Below, in pieces: positions 21,416-32,224 of a stretch of DNA of 64,000 nt. The stretch lies in contig CM019692.1 of the NCBI GenBank assembly GCA_009760885.1, positions 55,535,964 through 55,599,963 on the forward strand, written 5' to 3'. This stretch comes from Achatina immaculata. Its lineage: Eukaryota > Mollusca > Gastropoda > Stylommatophora > Achatinidae. The notes under the pieces were generated by a model. The model was not told where the DNA came from. It saw only the letters and a list, made by a program, of their open reading frames with translations, and ran no database searches. Both the position numbers and the translations under genes were made by a program. The number at the start of each line of letters is the position of its first letter. Position 1 is the stretch's first letter.

Positions 21416-22519
21416 AGGAGATCTATAGACACCACATCTTTGTCTCTCATCTCTTTTTGTTTGTTGAAACTCGCTAATGGTACTGTCCACTCTCATTGTT
21501 GCGGTTTTTTGCCAGTATATGTCCTATGCTGTCTGCAGATCTCTTTCGTCAGTTCCCAGTTTATCAAGCATCTTAAATATTTCTTCATATCTTATCTATC
21601 AAACGGTTTAGTGTAGTCTATGAAGCATACATAAATATATTTTTTTACATTAAAAACCTAAAACTTTGTTGGCTATGGCTTTATCCTTGTATAAGTGAAG
21701 AGACTACCGCTAATAACTTTTCCTCATGGACGTTCATTTCCTTTGGATCTTACCGTCCCCGTTCTGTGGTTTTTTAACTGATATATTATTACACCAAAAA
21801 TCTCCATCATAAAACACAACAATTTATAGTAAGCAACTCCTTTGTGATTTTATCGGGAAGTGAAGCTAGACCCATAATTAGCTGATATGAGAATTTAACA
21901 TCTGTATCTCTGAATAGGTCAATGCATTCATATACACTTAATTATGTTTAACTCTCTCACTTCAAAACAAAACTGGCAGTGTTGGCAGATCTTGCACACC
22001 GACGCAAATCCAAGCTCATGGTGACATGTAGGCAAAGCAAATAAAGCGAATCATAGTTTATTTCTGACCAAACACATATATTTAAGTCACAGAGTAACTT
22101 CCTTCCAGTTTATTTCTAGCAACATTTCTCATCAAAATTTATTCTGGCAGAGGAAGGAAATTATTTCACGAGCAAAAGAGTTAAATAAGTGGGTCCGGTT
22201 TTCATCACGTTCACGGTATTTTAACTCTGTGAAGACCATAAGCTGTTAAAACTGCTTTTCAAAAGTAAAGAGAAAAAAAACAATAACTGCTCACATATGT
22301 TTTTGCTTCATAACTGAGAGTTCACAATGTTAAACTAGTGCAAATGTTTATAAATAAACATAACGTCATTATCCAAACAAACGTGGCAACGATGATAAAA
22401 GTACAGCACAAAATGTGCCTGCGTCGTTGGTGCTGTGCATAGTTCAAGAGCTAACTCTTCAATTTTCTACACGTTACACCCTGTTTTAGGGTCTACGTTA
22501 CTTTTTTCCGTAAGTAATC

Positions 22520-22556
<37 letters not shown>

Positions 22557-23059
22557 CTTTTTGTGCATTTGAAATACTTCCTATCTTCGTTTATTCTTAC
22601 AAACTGCATTTACTTTCGCACTTTCTGCTGGCATTCAGAAATGAGATGAGGCAATGATGCTGCCACTTTGGGTGTCAGGAGTGATCTTTTTATTTCCACA
22701 CTCACATACTCTCTTACAAACTTTATATCTTCTGCAACGATAGACTGTATTAACGAATGTTTGTTTGTTTTTTTTTCGAGTATACTGCCTCATTAATTTC
22801 TGTATAACCATCAACGAGAATATCGATGAGTATTTGACTGATAAATATTACAAATGTTGCATTATTAGCACCAAAAGGCCTTTACCAGTTCAGTTTTTAT
22901 ATGCTTTCGTAGTAAGTGTATACTTAACCCAATTTCTATTCCGGTCACATGCAGGATCAACGGAAATACAGTGTGCTTTAAAGAACGAAGTCTTCAGATT
23001 TCGAAATATCTTGCTACAGTTCTGTAGCTTTACCAGAGATCTGGTGCGGGGAACGATGT
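21416..23059. other. AT-rich sequence, no gene recognised
   Basis: It holds (TA)16 at 22522-22553 and an imperfect inverted pair GTACAGCAC/GTGCTGTGC at about 22405-22440. No exon or RNA gene can be supported. Confidence 0.5.
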
Positions 23060-23315
23060 TCTAGAGTCAAGGTTGGCGAATCAAAGCTGACCACCTCTCC
23101 ATTTGTACCCGCAGTACCAGGCCTTGCCTGACTTCTGATCGCCGTAGTCCCCATGGCAGTGGAGTCTGCTGAAGAAGTATTGCACGGCCCCCTTGCATTT
23201 TAGCTGCATTCAGAGAATTAGCTGCCCTGGCCCGCTCCCACGGTGCTGTCTCAACATCTCCACTGCGTCGGTTGCAAAGAACACCAATTGCAGATCCAAG
23301 AAGAAGAAGAAGTCT
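23060..23315 (+). mobile_element. Family D retroposon with (GAA)n tail
   Basis: It contains GTCCCCATGGCAGTGGAGTC, CTGCTGAAGAAGTATTGCAC and AAAGAACACCAATTGCAG, and ends in AAGAAGAAGAAG at 23301-23313. TCTAG flanks both ends (about 23060 and 23314) and may be a very short target duplication. Confidence 0.65.
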
Positions 23316-23546
23316 AGCTAACCAGGTTAGGCCTAATATCATAGGTTTGCCGCTTAGCAACAATTTAACACAATCTTCTTGGATCAGTTTTTAAAATAAT
23401 TGTATTGTTTCGGAATTTGCGTTCTTATAGGGTTAAAGTGACTGAAGAAAATTATTGCAGAATTGCGCTGTCAAACAAAAGGTCACTCCCAAGAAGTTAC
23501 GTGGAAAAGGGGGGGGGGGGGGGAAAGAAAGTGGTATACGCTTGTG

Positions 23547-23974
23547 CAGGGTGTTCCAAAATTTCCTTCACACTTTCCGGAGGCTACTATAAGGTGACCC
23601 CCCCCCCCCCCCCCCCAGATCCCTTGACCTGAGACCTTGTGACCTTTTTTTTTGCTGGGGTACATGATAGACATTGTGTACGCGGCCCTGTTTCTACAGA
23701 ATCTGAGCATTCTGAAGCAGCGAGTCACAGACATGGTCGCATGTCTTGCTCCAGTTAGACTACATAAAACACGGGAGGAACTTGATTATCTCATTAACTC
23801 CGGCCATGTCATGATTTGAGGGGGGGGGGGGAAGGAGGAATCTCACACTGAGTCCCTGTAAGTTATATTTAAAATGTCTGTACAGAATAACACATATTTT
23901 CTACATGTAGCTGCATTTGTATTCCTTCCTAAAACGATCTTCGCAAAATGGAAAAGACTTTTTGGTACACCCTG
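23547..23974 (+). mobile_element. Deleted mariner/IS630-like DNA transposon
   Basis: The terminal inverted repeats are CAGGGTGTTCCAAAAT at 23547 and, reverse-complemented from the right, CAGGGTGTACCAAAAA ending at 23974. The interior encodes a plus-strand transposase C-terminus. A long C-run (23598-23615) and a G-run (about 23820) interrupt it. At about 430 bp it is internally deleted. TG flanks both sides rather than the TA expected for a strict mariner. Confidence 0.7.
23615..23820 (+). pseudogene. Mariner-like transposase C-terminal fragment
   Basis: The frame gives DLRPCDLFF-WG, then MIDIVYAALFLQNLSILKQR and VTDMVACLAPVRLHKTREEL followed by DYLINSGHVMI. Known IS630/mariner transposases end in PDLxPCDFFLWGYLKxxVY ... 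LRxRI ... ELxxRLxxCxxxxGGHIE, with the last catalytic acidic residue inside PDLxPxD. One frameshift follows the T-run in TGACCTTTTTTTTTG. The N-terminal DNA-binding and first catalytic residues are missing. Confidence 0.7.
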
Positions 23975-24824
23975 TGTAATTGTAAACTTTAAGCAGAATA
24001 TGTGATCTATATCACTTACCGGCTAACATTATTCTCAGTTGTTAGGGGGGCGAAACAGGTGAATGATCCTTATATCGATACTATAATAAAGAGAGTAGAA
24101 ATGAGAATCCACTTACAGTACAAAGACTACGCTTAGGGAACATTCGATACGTCAATAACAGTTTAGTTGTCAAAATTGTTTGATCAAGTTCTCGTGACAA
24201 CACGGCAAAACTATCAGGCTGGCGTAAGGTTTGACCTAGTCATCTTTTGTCACATTACCCATAATATACGGGCTTCGTGAACGTTTGCGGCTAAATATAG
24301 ACAACAATCTATGTCCCAGTACCAGGCAGAGTCGATTACTGTCAACCGATTGAAAGTTGAAGGGGTGAAATTAGTGCCAAACAGGTGATAATGATGTCCG
24401 TTTGTGTAAAATGGGACTAAGAGAAGATTCATAAAGTCTGTTATGTTTGTTTCCGTGACATTTTATGATTGAGTGCTCAAGTGTGTGTGTGCTTTTTTTA
24501 ACTTTATATATTTTTTTTTATTATGTTTAGTTATTTATTTTTTATGCCTATGTATAATCAGAACGTTTCCAGTTTACATACGCAATAGTTCAGTTGTATA
24601 CTTCTCTCTCATGTAAGCAGCAGTTGCATTCTTCTGTCTTATGTAAGCAGCAGTTGTTTAAAGATATGTATGCATGCAACAGCGTGTGTATGTGTATGTA
24701 TATGCGATGATGAATCATTGATCTGGGGGTGGGGGTTGGGGTGGAGTGAAGATTACATCTGTCCGATTTGACAGTTAGGAACTCATAGCTGACCTGCTGG
24801 TGTCAGTGTTGGCGAACCACAGCT
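23975..24824. other. AT-rich sequence, no gene recognised
   Basis: There are short repeats of CTTATGTAAGCAGCAGTTG (24610-24660) and a G-rich stretch (24724-24745). The end of this block runs into the LINE that follows. Confidence 0.4.
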
Positions 24825-25740
24825 GTTTCACCTCTCTCCACCTCCTGTTTACCATCTACATCAGTGATCTTCCACTTCATCTAAAAAAATCATCTTGTGA
24901 CTTCTTTGCTGATGACTGCACAGTTTACACTAGTGACAATGAGTGTATTAACCTTGAGTCAACTCTTCAGATTGAAATAAACAGTCTAATTAACTGGAGC
25001 AATAACAACAGAATGCTCATAAACACCAGCAAAACAAAATCCATGCTCATTACAACAAGACAGAAATTAACAATTCACCAACACCAACACTACAGCTCCA
25101 CGCTGGAACTTCACAGATAGAGAACGTTAGTGAACATAAAACTCTAGGTCTCATGATTGACCACCATCTCAACTGGAATCATCATGTAGACAATCTAACC
25201 AAACTCATTACACAAAAAGTTTACCAATTTACTAAAATTAACAATTTTCTTGTAAGAGACACCAGAAAAATATACTACATTCACAGATACAAACACACTT
25301 GGGCTACTGCTCCACAGTCTGGGACATTCCATATCAAACATGAAAAGACTTTACTCACTTCAAAAACGAGCACTAAAGTTTATATATGACAAACATGCAG
25401 CACGTATTACAAATAAGGACAAACATTTTGATATTCTACCCCTCAAGAAGAGATTTAGTTTTCAACAAGGCCAGGTTAATTCATAAAAATTCTATCGCAC
25501 AATGCTCCACCCTATTTGTGGTCGTTGTTCAAATCCAACCCAAAACACAGTCAACGCTTAAGCAATTGTATTCTCCCAAAACCAAGGCTTGACATGTTTT
25601 AAAAAAAAAACGCTTATTTTACTCAGCTGCCCACCTTTGGAATGCTTTACCAAATCATGTAAAACTTATAAGTAATATTCGTTCTTATAGCTTTAACCTT
25701 TATGAACATCTGTTTGATATGGACTATATGCCTCCCTAAG
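24825..25740 (+). pseudogene. Jockey/CR1-like LINE reverse-transcriptase remnant
   Basis: It encodes LLFTIYISDLPLHLKKSS, FFADDCTVYTSDNE (RT box FADD), NNRMLINTSKTKSM, GLMIDHHLNWNHHVDNL and, in another frame, MKRLYSLQKRALKFIYDK. The order matches the RT palm and thumb of Jockey/CR1-type LINEs, in which an ISDL segment precedes (F/Y)ADD and an LQKRA segment follows. At least three frameshifts break it. The fingers and endonuclease are absent. A 3' UTR-like stretch with AATAAA near 26047 follows. Confidence 0.85.
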
Positions 25741-26060
25741 CATAGTCTAAAGTAGTTTAAAGTATGGTTTGATTGTTGTAAATTTTTTTAATATACTGCT
25801 TTTCTATACATTTGTTAGTTTTGAATGAATGTAAGAATGCAAGTTTATTTCATGTTGTTGCATAAATCAGAACGTAGAGTGTATGGACATGAGATAAGTT
25901 TATTATTTATTTATATAATCATTTAATGTAACTTCATGATTATTATGCTCATTAACAAATGCTGAATGACTGTGACTGAGTGAATGCTGTATGATGAAGG
26001 GCAGAATGTCAGACGGGCCTGCGTGCCCAGTTCGTAATCCTTTGAAAATAAAATATGTTC
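25741..26060 (+). other. Probable 3' UTR of the LINE relic
   Basis: AT-rich sequence following the RT relic and ending GAAAATAAAATATG, with a polyadenylation-like AATAAA. Assignment to the same element is inference from position. Confidence 0.4.
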
Positions 26061-26099
26061 GTTCATTCTTTCGTTTGCTCTCTTGGTTCCCTTCACCCC

Positions 26100-26370
26100 C
26101 TCCCCATCCTCAACCCCACTAATAGGCCTAGCCTGGCTAATGGGGTAAGGATCGTCATTACCCTCATTGTGGTGGAGTCTGCTAAAGGAATATTACACCC
26201 CCCTCCCCCGCCACTTCAACTTTTGAACTCCACTGAAGGACTTAAAACAGAGCTGCTGCCACATCCCGCTCTCCATCCGACACCATGTTATACCTCAGAG
26301 TCTTTACCGCATCGGCTACAAAGAACACCAGCTCGCAGTTCCAGGAAGACAGAAGAAGAAGAAGAAGAAA
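26100..26370 (+). mobile_element. Family D retroposon with (GAA)n tail
   Basis: It contains TAGGCCTAGCCTGGCTAATG, GTGGTGGAGTCTGCTAAAGG and AAAGAACACCAGCTCGCAGTT, and ends AGAAGAAGAAGAAGAAA. Confidence 0.7.
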
Positions 26371-26658
26371 TATATATGAAGGTGTCGAGAAATATCCTTT
26401 GTTATAAGACGAAAAATAGATAACGCAAACTGCAGGGCATCAATAAAGTCGTTAAAATGAGGTACTAACTGCAGGGGTGAATAATGAAATCTCATTTGTC
26501 CTCACATGTCAGACTGAATTTTCTTTCAAGAGATCTGATAAACTTTAACATTAAAAGATTACTCTTAGCAAAAATGCGCAGTGCGATAAAGAAAGAAAGT
26601 ACCAGAGGTTTATTCTAGTCACCGGCAATCTTGTTTCTCTGTTTTAGCTCAAACTTTC
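26371..26658. other. No gene recognised
   Basis: AT-rich sequence without motif. Confidence 0.4.
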
Positions 26659-26925
26659 TATCTTACATCTTACATCCTTCCCGTGCCGTTAAATGTCACA
26701 TAGGGCTCGTGTAGTTGTTTTGGTAAGTTTTCCTGTTTTCGGCGAGTTTTTAAACTTCATCAACGGATGTTATGCTCACTAAACTGGCTTCTCTTAACAA
26801 TGTCCTCTTTAGAGTTTCACGTGGTCGAACTCTTTTTCTTCGGCCCGTTGTGCTCCACTTGATAGCTTGTTTTGGCATTCTGTGATTGTTTCTTCTCATC
26901 ACATGGCCTACATACATACATACAT
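26659..26925 (-). pseudogene. LINE-D C-terminal remnant
   Basis: The minus strand encodes RRNNHRMPKQAIKWSTTGRR, then KRVRPRETLKRTLLREA and KLAENRK. It is a homologue of the better preserved copy at 39968-40255. The tail is TTACATCTTACATC on plus, a degraded form of the other copy's (ATAAG)n. Confidence 0.75.
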
Positions 26926-27104
26926 CTTCTTTTTCTGACCACCCATGGGACTGGTTGCTGTTTGCTCACCTGTCTTACCTCTGCGTTGTTCTTAAATTCA
27001 TTAAATGTTCTATGAGCTATGCTAATAACTATTTACTAATTACACTTCCTGCACAAACTGGACAAAACGCCCATGACTTTAGTTACAATATACCTGTGGA
27101 TATA

Positions 27105-27450
27105 TGATCCCTCTACGTAGTTATCTATCATCAGGTGTCATGCCGACATTTGTTGGTGGTCATGCTTTTGCAGAATTCTCTATTACAGGCGTTAATTATG
27201 AGCTGGATTGGTTTTCTTTCTCCATGCCACTTCATCGGCCCATCTATCATCTTCTCTCTTTGTCTGCCTCGGTCTATGTAACACCAGTGAGATGGCTCCT
27301 GGTTCTCTGTCGTGTGCCATCCTTGGTGTTCCCGATTAACTCAGATAGTTTTATTTTCCCATGGCATTTGGTCGGTCCACTGAGATTTTATTTTTCTTTT
27401 GGTCTTCCTCTCTTTCTTTTTTCCCCTTTGACTTCTTTCTCCGTTCATTG
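27105..27450 (-). pseudogene. Probable LINE-A relative, C-terminal remnant
   Basis: The minus strand gives KKERGRPKKK-like, RWADEVAW and, near the end, CRHDT followed by stops in CACCTGATGATAG. That ending resembles the LINE-A terminus SRHGT plus GATGATG. It is strongly degraded, and the assignment rests on the last 20 bases and the RWxDE-xxW spacing. Confidence 0.45.
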
Positions 27451-27454
27451 CTAA

Positions 27455-27560
27455 GTTCTCCAACTTCTGTCTTCTCATGACATGTCCAAGTTTTATAACT
27501 TCTGTCTTCTCATGACATGTCCAAATTCTCTAAATTCTATCTTCCCATGAAACGTCCAAG
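27455..27560. repeat. 35-bp tandem repeat, 3 copies
   Basis: AACTTCTGTCTTCTCATGAC recurs at 27462 and 27497, with a diverged third copy at about 27532. Confidence 0.85.
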
Positions 27561-27680
27561 AAATTTTGACTGTCCTATAATTTTAACTAAATTCACCAGA
27601 GGGATAATACATCCCAACTATTTTCAAACCTAACACGTTAGTCCGCTTGTTTTATCAATCCCACTTGTTTTACATTACAA

Positions 27681-28745
27681 TCAGTCAGTCACTTGCATGT
27701 CACTTGCGGAACTTGGCCTCCCTAACAGCTCTCCTATAGGCCTCTTGGTTGTGAGCAAGATGGCCTGCTGCTGATTCATCCACCTCCAGATCATCAACGA
27801 TGTCTTGCAGCCATCTTCGCCTTGCTCTTCCCCTCTTTCTTTTTTTCCCATTATATACCCTTCCAAGACGGTCTTCTCTAAATTATCATGACTTTTAATG
27901 TGTCCAAAATATTTAAGTTTTCTCTCTTTAATCCTCTTTACTAGCCAGCCTTCTTCAATATTAAGTTCTTGTAGTATGCATATGTGTGTTCTCTTTTGTG
28001 TTCATGATACTTGAAGAACTCTTCTGTAGCATTTACATTCAAAGGCATGTATGTGTTTCTCAGCTGTTTTGTTAAATGTTCATGTTTCACAGGCATATGT
28101 TGTGATGGGAAAGATGCATGCCCTTAAAAATCTGATTTTTGTACTTCTGTCTGTTCCTCTTCACATCTTCTTTAGTTTTACTTTCTGAAGAGCGAAAGAT
28201 GTCATCCTTTTAATTTCCCTCATTGTATCTCCATTATTAGTTAGTAATGATCCAAGATATTCTCCACCTCTTCCAATTTTTCCTCATTGATATATATTTC
28301 AGCTGCCTTATTTGTTTTGTCAGTTGTCATCAGTTTAGTTTTCTTCAAATTAAGATAGAGATTTTGCTCTTCACTGTTTTACGGACTGACATAGTTAGTT
28401 TTTCCATTCCTTTTTTCTGTTGTGGACAATAATACTGTGTCATCCGAATATATAATCTCTGGTATTTTATAACCTCCAATTGTTATGGCATCATAATATT
28501 CTTTGTCTACATCTTCTCTAACATTCCTCATTATATTTTCAGTATACAAGTTAAATAAGTAAGGCAACAAAATGCACCCCTGACGGACTCCTTGTTTTAT
28601 TTCAAACCAAGTTGTTGTTTCACCATTTGTTCTCACTGCTGCTTGTTGATCTAGATACAACATTGATATTAAATGTATCAAATGTGTTGAAAATCCCATT
28701 GTTTCCATTATTTCGCAAAGTTTCTGGTGTTTTCCATTACACTGA
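27681..28745 (-). pseudogene. LINE-B, longest copy with reverse-transcriptase palm
   Basis: About 1.06 kb of LINE-B. From its 5' side (28745) it encodes THLIHLISMLYLDQQAAVR, IKQGVRQGCILLPYLFNLYT (RT motif) and AITIGGYKIPEIIYSDDTVLL with a YSDD catalytic box, then KKTKLMTTDKTNKAAEIYIN. After frameshifts come remnants of FGHIKRHD, GYIMGKK-RG and LQDIVDDLEVDESAAGHLAHN. It ends in CAGTCAGT (the CTGA tail). The first palm segment and endonuclease are missing; multiple stops make it inactive. Confidence 0.85.
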
Positions 28746-29599
28746 CACTAAATTTAAAGGTAGTATTTTTTTTTTAAAAAAGAACTTTTGGTCCTCACGA
28801 AACTAACAAGAAAACTTCTGGTCGTTAAACGGTTAATGAAAAAAAAAGGAAATCGTATTCAGTAAATGTTCCGACAATACAAAACAAAAACAAACTACAA
28901 ACTAATAGCACATAAAATGCGTAATTAAAAAATGATACTGTTTTCACCGTGAAAGGAAAGCCTACTTCTATCATGCCACTGATTTACAAGATATATTTTT
29001 TTATAAGGAAAATGAAAATTGAGGGAACTAATACAACAGATATCCTTTATCGTCTTATCTTACAGGCTGAGCTACGAAATAAGAACAGGACACGAGAATG
29101 CTTTTTTTCAGAGGGACATCCCCGAATATCCGTGAAGTATTTCGTGAAGAAACTGCCCCGAAATGTCTGTATATATTTAAGTCATAAATTGGGCTCTTTT
29201 GTGCGCCGAGGGCTTAGCCTGTGAGCGTGGACAAGCTGAAGCTCTGGTTGTTTGTTGAAATCAAAATAAATAAATAAAAAAAAAACCTGTGGACATGATC
29301 AACGCGAGGGCTGAAGCCTGGATTAAACTGGCTAGCAGATGAAGAAACTGGAGAGTGTTAGTTCTCGGACGATGAGCTGTTTACGTACGTAGGAAGCCAA
29401 TACGTATAGTTTTAAACTACAGTCTATGATACTTTCAGCATACACAGTACAAGACACACAATCATTCGGTTCCTTTAAATGGTGTTTCGGCTAGATACGT
29501 GCGAGAAACTAGAAAAAAGTCCGTGCCAGAAATGTAGAAATGTGAAAGAATAAGCAGAAAAGGTAAAATTCCCGCTTCCATGTTGTTAAGGCATATCGG
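28746..29599. other. AT-rich sequence, no gene recognised
   Basis: The 91-codon plus-strand ORF at 28949-29224 has no recognisable motif. A-runs are present near 28765 and 29275. Confidence 0.4.
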
Positions 29600-29815
29600 G
29601 TATACATCGTTAGGCCCTTATTTTAAAGACTAGGGGAACATGAAAGTGTGATGTGGTCTTTATCACGCCTGGGCCGCATTTACCTTCTCAGATTTCTCTT
29701 CTACCCGTTTTTAAAGGCTAGGTGGACCCCAGGGGATTGCTAGGACTTGAACCCATTGCCACCGAGTTAGTACACCGACCGCCTAACCACCCAGTCACCA
29801 GGCCGCTGTTAAAGA
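29600..29815 (-). mobile_element. SINE-1, near full-length
   Basis: The minus-strand head reads GGTGACTGGGTGGTTAGGCG (A box), then TGGGTTCAAGTCCTAG (B box). The body CACGCCTGGGCCGCATTTAC matches the copy at 3606-3925. Confidence 0.75.
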
Positions 29816-29904
29816 GCAGGGCGTGCTTCAGTATAAAATGGAGACAAGTGAACTCCTAAAACCACATAGTTTTGTTCAGTAAGTAGGAGTTCGCAGTTCA
29901 AAGG

Positions 29905-30343
29905 TACTATATTGAACCTATCTTGTTACAAGGAAGTGAATCATGGACAATAGGCAGGTCTGTACAAAAGTCATTGGAAGCAGCAGAAATGTGGTTTATT
30001 AGAAGAATGTTGCGAATTCCCTGGACAGCAAAAATAACTATAGGAATAATGTTTGACAAGACCTAGAGATAGAACAAAAATCTTTTTAAACAAAATAAGA
30101 AAGAGACAATGTACTTTCATAGGACATGCAATGAGAAGAGGGGGCATTGAAAATATTATAACAAGAGGAAAAATTGAGGGAAGAAGAGCCAGGGAAAGAC
30201 CAAGAGAAATGATACTGGACAGTCTGGCGAGGTGGTGTGAAAGGAGATCACCAACTGAGCTAATGGCCTGCATGAAGGATCGTGTACTCTGGAGAAGCAT
30301 AATAGCCATCGCCAGTCGGCACGGCACCTGATGATGATGATGA
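29905..30343 (+). pseudogene. LINE-A 3' part
   Basis: It encodes EPILLQGSESWTIGRS, AAEMWFIRRMLRIPWTAKIT, then a short deletion and shift, RQCTFIGHAMRRGGIENII, RARERPREMILDSLARWCER and SPTELMACMKDRVLWRSIIA to SRHGT and two stops. It is truncated inside the region downstream of the RT palm and ends in CTGATGATGATGATG. The C-terminal 92 codons are intact. Confidence 0.9.
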
Positions 30344-30645
30344 ATTCAAAAGTGAAATAAGCGCTAAAAGTAAGTCATATCCCCTAAAACATAACAGCTG
30401 AAAAGAATGATAATAGTGAATGTTCGTGTGTCGTGGGTGTTTTCACGGCAATGTAAAATAGAAAAGGTACTGGAAAAACTGACACAGAGAGCATCATTTA
30501 TAAGAACTATTATAATCATGACGCCTTAATGCTCTGAACTTACCAAGAGATATAACAGTATATTTAGAAAATGAAAATAGACAAGGTAAATATATTTAAT
30601 CACTTCCAGCTTCAGTGAGAACAAAACCCAAATAAAATTGAGAAA
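30344..30645. other. No gene recognised
   Basis: AT-rich sequence without motif. Confidence 0.4.
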
Positions 30646-30962
30646 AAAAAGTTAATCCTTAGTATTAACGTCAAGGAAGGAATTGCCTATGCCAGTTAAT
30701 CCTTAGTATTAACTTCAAGGAAGGAATTGCCTATGCCAGTCAATCCTTAGTATTAACGTCAAGGAAGGAATTGCCTATGCCAGTTAATCCTTAGTATTAA
30801 CGTCAAGGAAGGAATTGCCTATGCCAGTTAATCCTTAGTATTAACTTTAAGGAAGGAATTGCCTATGCCAGTCAATCCTTAGTGTTAACGTCAAGGAAGG
30901 AATTACCTATGCCAGTCAATCCTTAGTACTAACATCAAGGAAGGAATTGCCTATGCCAGATA
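30646..30962. repeat. 44-bp minisatellite, 7 copies
   Basis: The unit is AGTTAATCCTTAGTATTAAC plus GTCAAGGAAGGAATTGCCTA and TGCC; cores at 30661 and 30705 are 44 bp apart. Few variants are present (GTT/GTC, ACG/ACT), so the array looks young. Confidence 0.95.
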
Positions 30963-31105
30963 GAACAATGGATCACTAGTTCATTTGTGAACAAAATGTA
31001 AACTTAGTTACAGTAAACAAGCACTAAATAAATGACAGGATGTGTCGAGCTAGCGGCAGCTTTTCTCACACGTTTAAGATTGGAAATCCGTGTAAGCTTA
31101 AAATA

Positions 31106-31725
31106 AAGAGGAGAGAGAGAGAGAGGGAGAGAGAGAAGGGAGTGAGAGGAAGAGAGAAGGATAGAGAGGAGGAGGAGAAGGAGAGAGAGGAAGAGAGAGG
31201 GAGAGAGAGGGGGAGAAAGAGAGAGAGGGAGAGAGAGAAGGAGGAAGAGGGAGAGAGAAGGAGAGAAGGGAGAGAAAGCAGAGAGAGGGAGAGAGAGGAA
31301 GAGAGGGGAGAGAGAGGAAGAGGGAGAGAGAGGGAGAGAGAGGGGGAGAAAGAGAAAGAGGGAGAGAGAGAGAGGGAGGGAGAGGGAGAGAGAGGAAAAG
31401 AGAGGGAGAGAGAGACGGAGAGAGACGGAGAGAGAGAGAGAGGGAGAGAAAGGGAGAAAGAGGGGAGAGAGAGAGGAAGAGAGAGGGAGAGAAAGAAGGA
31501 GAGAGAAGAAGAGAGAGGGAGAGAGAGAAGGGAGAAGGAGAGAGAGGAAGAGAGAGGAAGACAGAGGGAGAGAGAGAGGGAGAGAAGAAGAGAGAGAAGG
31601 GAGAGAGAGGAAGAGAGAGAGAGAGGGAGAAAGAGGGCAGAGAGAGGAAGACAGAGGGAGAGAGAGGGGGAGAGAGAGGGAGAGAGAGAGGGAGAGAGAG
31701 AGGGGAGAGAGAGGGGGAGATAGAG
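31106..31725. repeat. (GA)n-rich purine tract, about 620 bp
   Basis: An almost pure GAGAGA/GGGAGA tract. Long Arg/Glu or Ser/Leu ORFs on the two strands come only from the composition. Confidence 0.95.
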
Positions 31726-31924
31726 AGTTCAATATTCTGAAGTGAATTTCATGCGAAAGATACATGCACTTCTCTCTAAATAACGAGGTCTTCATTGCTG
31801 CCAGATACTCGGCTTACAAGGTGTCCAGTTACAGAGCTCTGTTTGAAGATATTTAACGTTTAAAAAGTTTCAAATGTTTCTTGAGAATAGAGAAATATAA
31901 GCCTAGGGTTTTTATTTTGGTATT

Positions 31925-32215
31925 TATTTGACATTCAAGAAAAACCATATAGTTTGACTTTCAACAAAAACCATATAGTTTGACTTTCAACAAAAACCAT
32001 ATAGTTTGACTTTCAACAAAAACCATATAGTTTGACTTTCAACGAAAACCATATAGTTTGACAATCAACAAAAATATATAGCTTAACATTCAACAAAAGC
32101 CATATAGTTTGACATTCAACAAAAACCATATAGTTCGACATTAAACAAAAAACGATATGGTTTGACATTCAACAAAAACCATATAGATTGACATTCAATA
32201 AAAAACCATATGCTA
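31925..32215. repeat. 26-bp minisatellite, about 11 copies
   Basis: The unit is TTTGACTTTCAACAAAAACC plus ATATAG; cores at 31954, 31980 and 32006 are 26 bp apart. Divergence rises toward the right end, which touches the truncated LINE-A copy. Confidence 0.9.
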
Positions 32216-32224
32216 CAAATCCAA

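Noticed and set aside
31004..31795. 263- and 227-codon Ser/Leu and Arg/Glu ORFs
   Set aside because: They are low-complexity GA/CT translation.
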